DNA of 7,977 nt, from contig CABSQC010000043.1 in NCBI GenBank assembly GCA_902479835.1, forward strand, positions 1 through 7,977, read 5' to 3'. The number at the start of each line of letters is the position of its first letter. Position 1 is the first letter of the stretch. The position numbers and the translations under genes were made by a program. A model generated the notes under the pieces. It did not search any database. It was not told the DNA's origin and saw only the letters and a list, made by a program, of their open reading frames with translations. Shown one piece after another: positions 6,510-7,977 of this stretch. This DNA comes from an uncultured Streptococcus sp. (lineage in GTDB: Bacteria; Bacillota; Bacilli; Lactobacillales; Streptococcaceae).

Positions 6510-7766
6510 TTATTTGCTACCGAATTTTTGTTCGATGGTTTCTTTAATCAATTTCACTGCATCGTCAGCAGATGCTTTTGCAGATTTTTTACCACTTACA
6601 GCATCGAAAAGCATAGTAGCAGCTGGATCCCAAACAGCACTCATTTCTGAGATATTTGGCATTGGTTGAGCGTTCTTGAATTGATCAACAACGGCAGTTG
6701 TCAATTCATCGTTTTTGCTAACCGCATATTTACGAGCTTCTGTGTTGGCAGGAACTTCATTGGTCTTGTCAAACAAAGCTTTTTGTTGGTCAGTACTTGT
6801 CAAGAAGTCAATGAATTTTTGAGCGCCATCAAGGTTTTTCGCACCTGCAGGGATAACCCAAGCTTTACCACCACCAAAGGCAGAGTATTGTTTTCCGTTT
6901 GGAAGAGTTGGAATCGTTGCGACACCGTAGTTTACTTTAGCTTCTTTCAATGAAGCAGCTTTCCAAGGACCATCGATGATAGCAGCTGTTTTACCTTCTT
7001 GGAATTGTGTTTGGATGAAGTTAGCAGCAGCTTTTGTATCTTGCAAACCTTTTGGCCATTTAGCATACCAAGTTTTTGCATATTCGATACCATCGATAGA
7101 ACCTTGGTTGTTCAATCCAATATCTTTAGGATCTGTACCGTCTTTACCAAACACATAACCGCCGTTACCTGAAAGTAAACCGTAAGTGTAGTAGAAGTTT
7201 GTCCAGTCAGCTAAGAAGGCAGTTGTTTTACCAGGTTCGCTAGCGAAGTCGTACTTGCTATCTTTTGCAAGATTTTCAAGATCACCAAATGTTTTTGGAG
7301 CTTCGCTTACAAGATCTTTGTTATAGTAGAGAACCAATGTTTCGATGACAGCAGGTGCACCGTAAACTTTACCACCGTTTGTTACAAGAGCTTCAGTTGT
7401 TTTATCTGTATGGCTATCTTTGTTTAATGTCACTTCAGCCAATTGACCATCGCTACCAAGACCACCTACACGGTCGTATGGAGCCATCATTACGTCTGGA
7501 GCTTTTTTAGATTGGTTATCAAGAGAAAGGTTATCCAATCCACCAAGAGCATCACCAGTCTTGATGTTAATTTTTACGCCATTTTCTTTTTCAAAAGCTT
7601 TTGCAGCTTCTTCAACATAAGATTTGTAGCCTTTGTCTACATAGACGTTGATTTCTTTACTTGCCTCAGAAGAACCTGATGAGTTATTGCTACAAGCAGC
7701 AAGTAAGAAGCCGGCAAAACCAACTGTACCAAGTACAGCAGCACTACGTAAAATTGTACGTTTCAT
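6510..7766 (-). CDS. malX: MalX, maltodextrin-binding lipoprotein
   Basis: This 418-residue family 1 extracellular solute-binding protein captures maltodextrins at the cell surface and delivers them to MalC/MalD. The N-terminus is a lipoprotein signal: a basic start (MKRTILR), a hydrophobic core and the lipobox LAAC with the lipidated cysteine at residue 25. A Ser/Asn-rich linker (26-35) tethers the mature protein to the membrane. The body shows the MalE-type fold pattern: INVYVDKGYKSYVEEAAKAF near the start, DVMMAPYDRVGGL, the hinge-region segment AAIIDGPW, and AFGGGKAWVIP. The start has AGGAGG (7775-7780 on the complement) eight bases before ATG. It is the first gene after the promoter at 7844-7872, with a leader of about 70 bases. 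A hairpin after its stop probably raises its output relative to the permeases. Length and residues look normal, and pneumococcal MalX is the closest well-known relative. Confidence 0.95.
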   Translation of the reverse strand: MKRTILRSAAVLGTVGFAGFLLAACSNNSSGSSEASKEINVYVDKGYKSYVEEAAKAFEKENGVKINIKTGDALGGLDNLSLDNQSKKAPDVMMAPYDRVGGLGSDGQLAEVTLNKDSHTDKTTEALVTNGGKVYGAPAVIETLVLYYNKDLVSEAPKTFGDLENLAKDSKYDFASEPGKTTAFLADWTNFYYTYGLLSGNGGYVFGKDGTDPKDIGLNNQGSIDGIEYAKTWYAKWPKGLQDTKAAANFIQTQFQEGKTAAIIDGPWKAASLKEAKVNYGVATIPTLPNGKQYSAFGGGKAWVIPAGAKNLDGAQKFIDFLTSTDQQKALFDKTNEVPANTEARKYAVSKNDELTTAVVDQFKNAQPMPNISEMSAVWDPAATMLFDAVSGKKSAKASADDAVKLIKETIEQKFGSK

Positions 7767-7810
7767 GATTTATTCCTCCTAAAGAATAAAAAAAGATAAT
7801 AATTAGAAAC

Positions 7811-7838
7811 CGTTTTAGACAAACGTTTTCCTAAAACG
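7811..7838. promoter_or_regulatory. Operator O2: 28-base nested palindrome at malX transcript start
   Basis: CGTTTTAG (7811-7818) and CTAAAACG (7831-7838) are perfect inverted arms around a 12-base centre. That centre holds the palindrome AAACGTTT (7821-7828) on exactly the same axis; only two base pairs break the symmetry. The core is the CG-centred type bound by LacI/GalR regulators. It lies right after the -10 box, around and downstream of the predicted start, where a bound MalR would block RNA polymerase. Assignment to MalR is inference from context. Confidence 0.7.
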
Positions 7839-7843
7839 TCTTA

Positions 7844-7872
7844 AGTATATCACAAGGCGAAAACGTTTGCAA
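7844..7872 (-). promoter_or_regulatory. malX promoter
   Basis: On the minus strand, TTGCAA (7872-7867) is followed by a 17-base spacer and TATACT (7849-7844). A TG one base upstream of the -10 makes it an extended -10 promoter. The predicted start is near 7837-7839, giving a leader of about 70 bases before malX. No other promoter of this quality was seen for the operon, so it probably drives all six genes. Confidence 0.85.
7857..7872. promoter_or_regulatory. Operator O1 (MalR and/or CcpA) overlapping the malX -35
   Basis: The plus-strand sequence GCGAAAACGTTTGCAA contains AAACGTTT (7861-7868). An 11-base run, CAAACGTTTTC on the complement, is identical but inverted in O2 (7820-7830). The two core centres are 40 bases apart, close to four helical turns. 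The site covers the -35 box and part of the spacer, so binding would occlude polymerase. It also fits the catabolite-response consensus TGWAANCGNTNWCA with two mismatches, so CcpA could bind it as well or instead. Confidence 0.65.
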
Positions 7873-7910
7873 GTAGTTTTAAACAATTTTTTTAAAAATA
7901 TTTTAATTCC
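7873..7910. promoter_or_regulatory. AT-rich tract upstream of the malX promoter (UP-element-like)
   Basis: Almost pure A/T directly upstream of the malX -35, with runs of T7 and A5 and a short TTTTAAA...TTTAAAA inverted repeat (7877-7883 and 7891-7897). Such tracts can bind the polymerase alpha subunit or bend DNA. It lies between the two divergent promoters. The role is inferred from composition and position only. Confidence 0.4.
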
Positions 7911-7941
7911 GAACTTTCTTCTATAAAATGCATCAAATTTG

Positions 7942-7970
7942 TTGACATTAGCCAAAGGAAAGAATACACT
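7942..7970 (+). promoter_or_regulatory. Divergent promoter firing out of the right edge
   Basis: A consensus TTGACA (7942-7947), a 17-base spacer and TACACT (7965-7970), with the predicted start at about 7976-7977, at the window edge. The gene it serves is outside. In pneumococcus the operon divergent from malX is malMP (4-alpha-glucanotransferase and glycogen phosphorylase), which is the natural guess here but cannot be seen. No AAACGTTT operator core overlaps the visible part. Confidence 0.7.
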
Positions 7971-7977
7971 AAGGGGG

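Noticed and set aside
7785..7838. Possible leader terminator: the 28-base palindrome followed by a T7 run on the minus strand
   Set aside because: The T run starts about 16 bases after the stem, too far for intrinsic termination, and the region reads better as an operator plus an AT-rich leader.
7839..7850. CiaR-type site (TTAAG repeats) near the malX promoter
   Set aside because: Only one TTAAG (7841-7845) is present, without the second copy at the required spacing.
1..7977. Mobile elements, CRISPR arrays, tRNA or rRNA genes
   Set aside because: No transposase or integrase frames, no regularly spaced repeats and no structural RNA signatures were seen; coding genes fill nearly all of the window.

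Overview
The window carries a complete streptococcal maltodextrin uptake and utilisation operon. The low-GC DNA, strong AGGAGG-type ribosome binding sites, gene order and protein sequences all point to Streptococcus, probably an oral or commensal species of the mitis/sanguinis type; that species-level guess is inference. All six complete genes lie on the minus strand. In transcription order they are malX (lipid-anchored maltodextrin-binding protein), malC and malD (the two membrane permeases of the ABC importer), malA (a membrane protein of unknown biochemical role), malR (a LacI/GalR-family repressor) and a cytoplasmic type I pullulanase.

Layout from left to right: 1-180 is the 3' end of a plus-strand gene for a YitT/DUF2179-type membrane protein. 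It converges on the operon, and a bidirectional terminator hairpin (180-213) separates them. 216-2282 is the pullulanase, 2291-3274 malR and 3286-4098 malA. A 144-base spacer with two hairpins (4099-4242) follows. malD is at 4243-5085 and malC at 5087-6382. A 127-base spacer with a strong hairpin (6383-6509) precedes malX at 6510-7766. The last 211 bases (7767-7977) are the regulatory region. They hold a clear malX promoter (TTGCAA, 17 bases, TATACT with an extended -10), two AAACGTTT operator-like palindromes 40 bases apart, an AT-rich tract, and a second near-consensus promoter (TTGACA, 17 bases, TACACT) firing rightwards out of the window.

How it works together: MalX captures linear maltodextrins at the cell surface and MalC/MalD translocate them. 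No ATPase gene is present, so the importer probably uses a shared ATPase such as MsmK encoded elsewhere. The pullulanase would remove alpha-1,6 branches from imported oligosaccharides or stored glycogen. MalR probably represses the malX promoter until maltose or maltodextrin is present. The stop codons of malA and malR lie inside the ribosome binding sites of malR and the pullulanase gene, so malA-malR-pullulanase form a tight translational unit.

I found no mobile element, CRISPR array, tRNA or rRNA. The genes are ordinary for streptococci. The more interesting signals are in the non-coding DNA: a nested palindrome at the predicted malX transcript start, the intercistronic hairpins, and the divergent edge promoter. 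The uncharacterised MalA and the TM2-like N-terminus of MalC are also worth a look.
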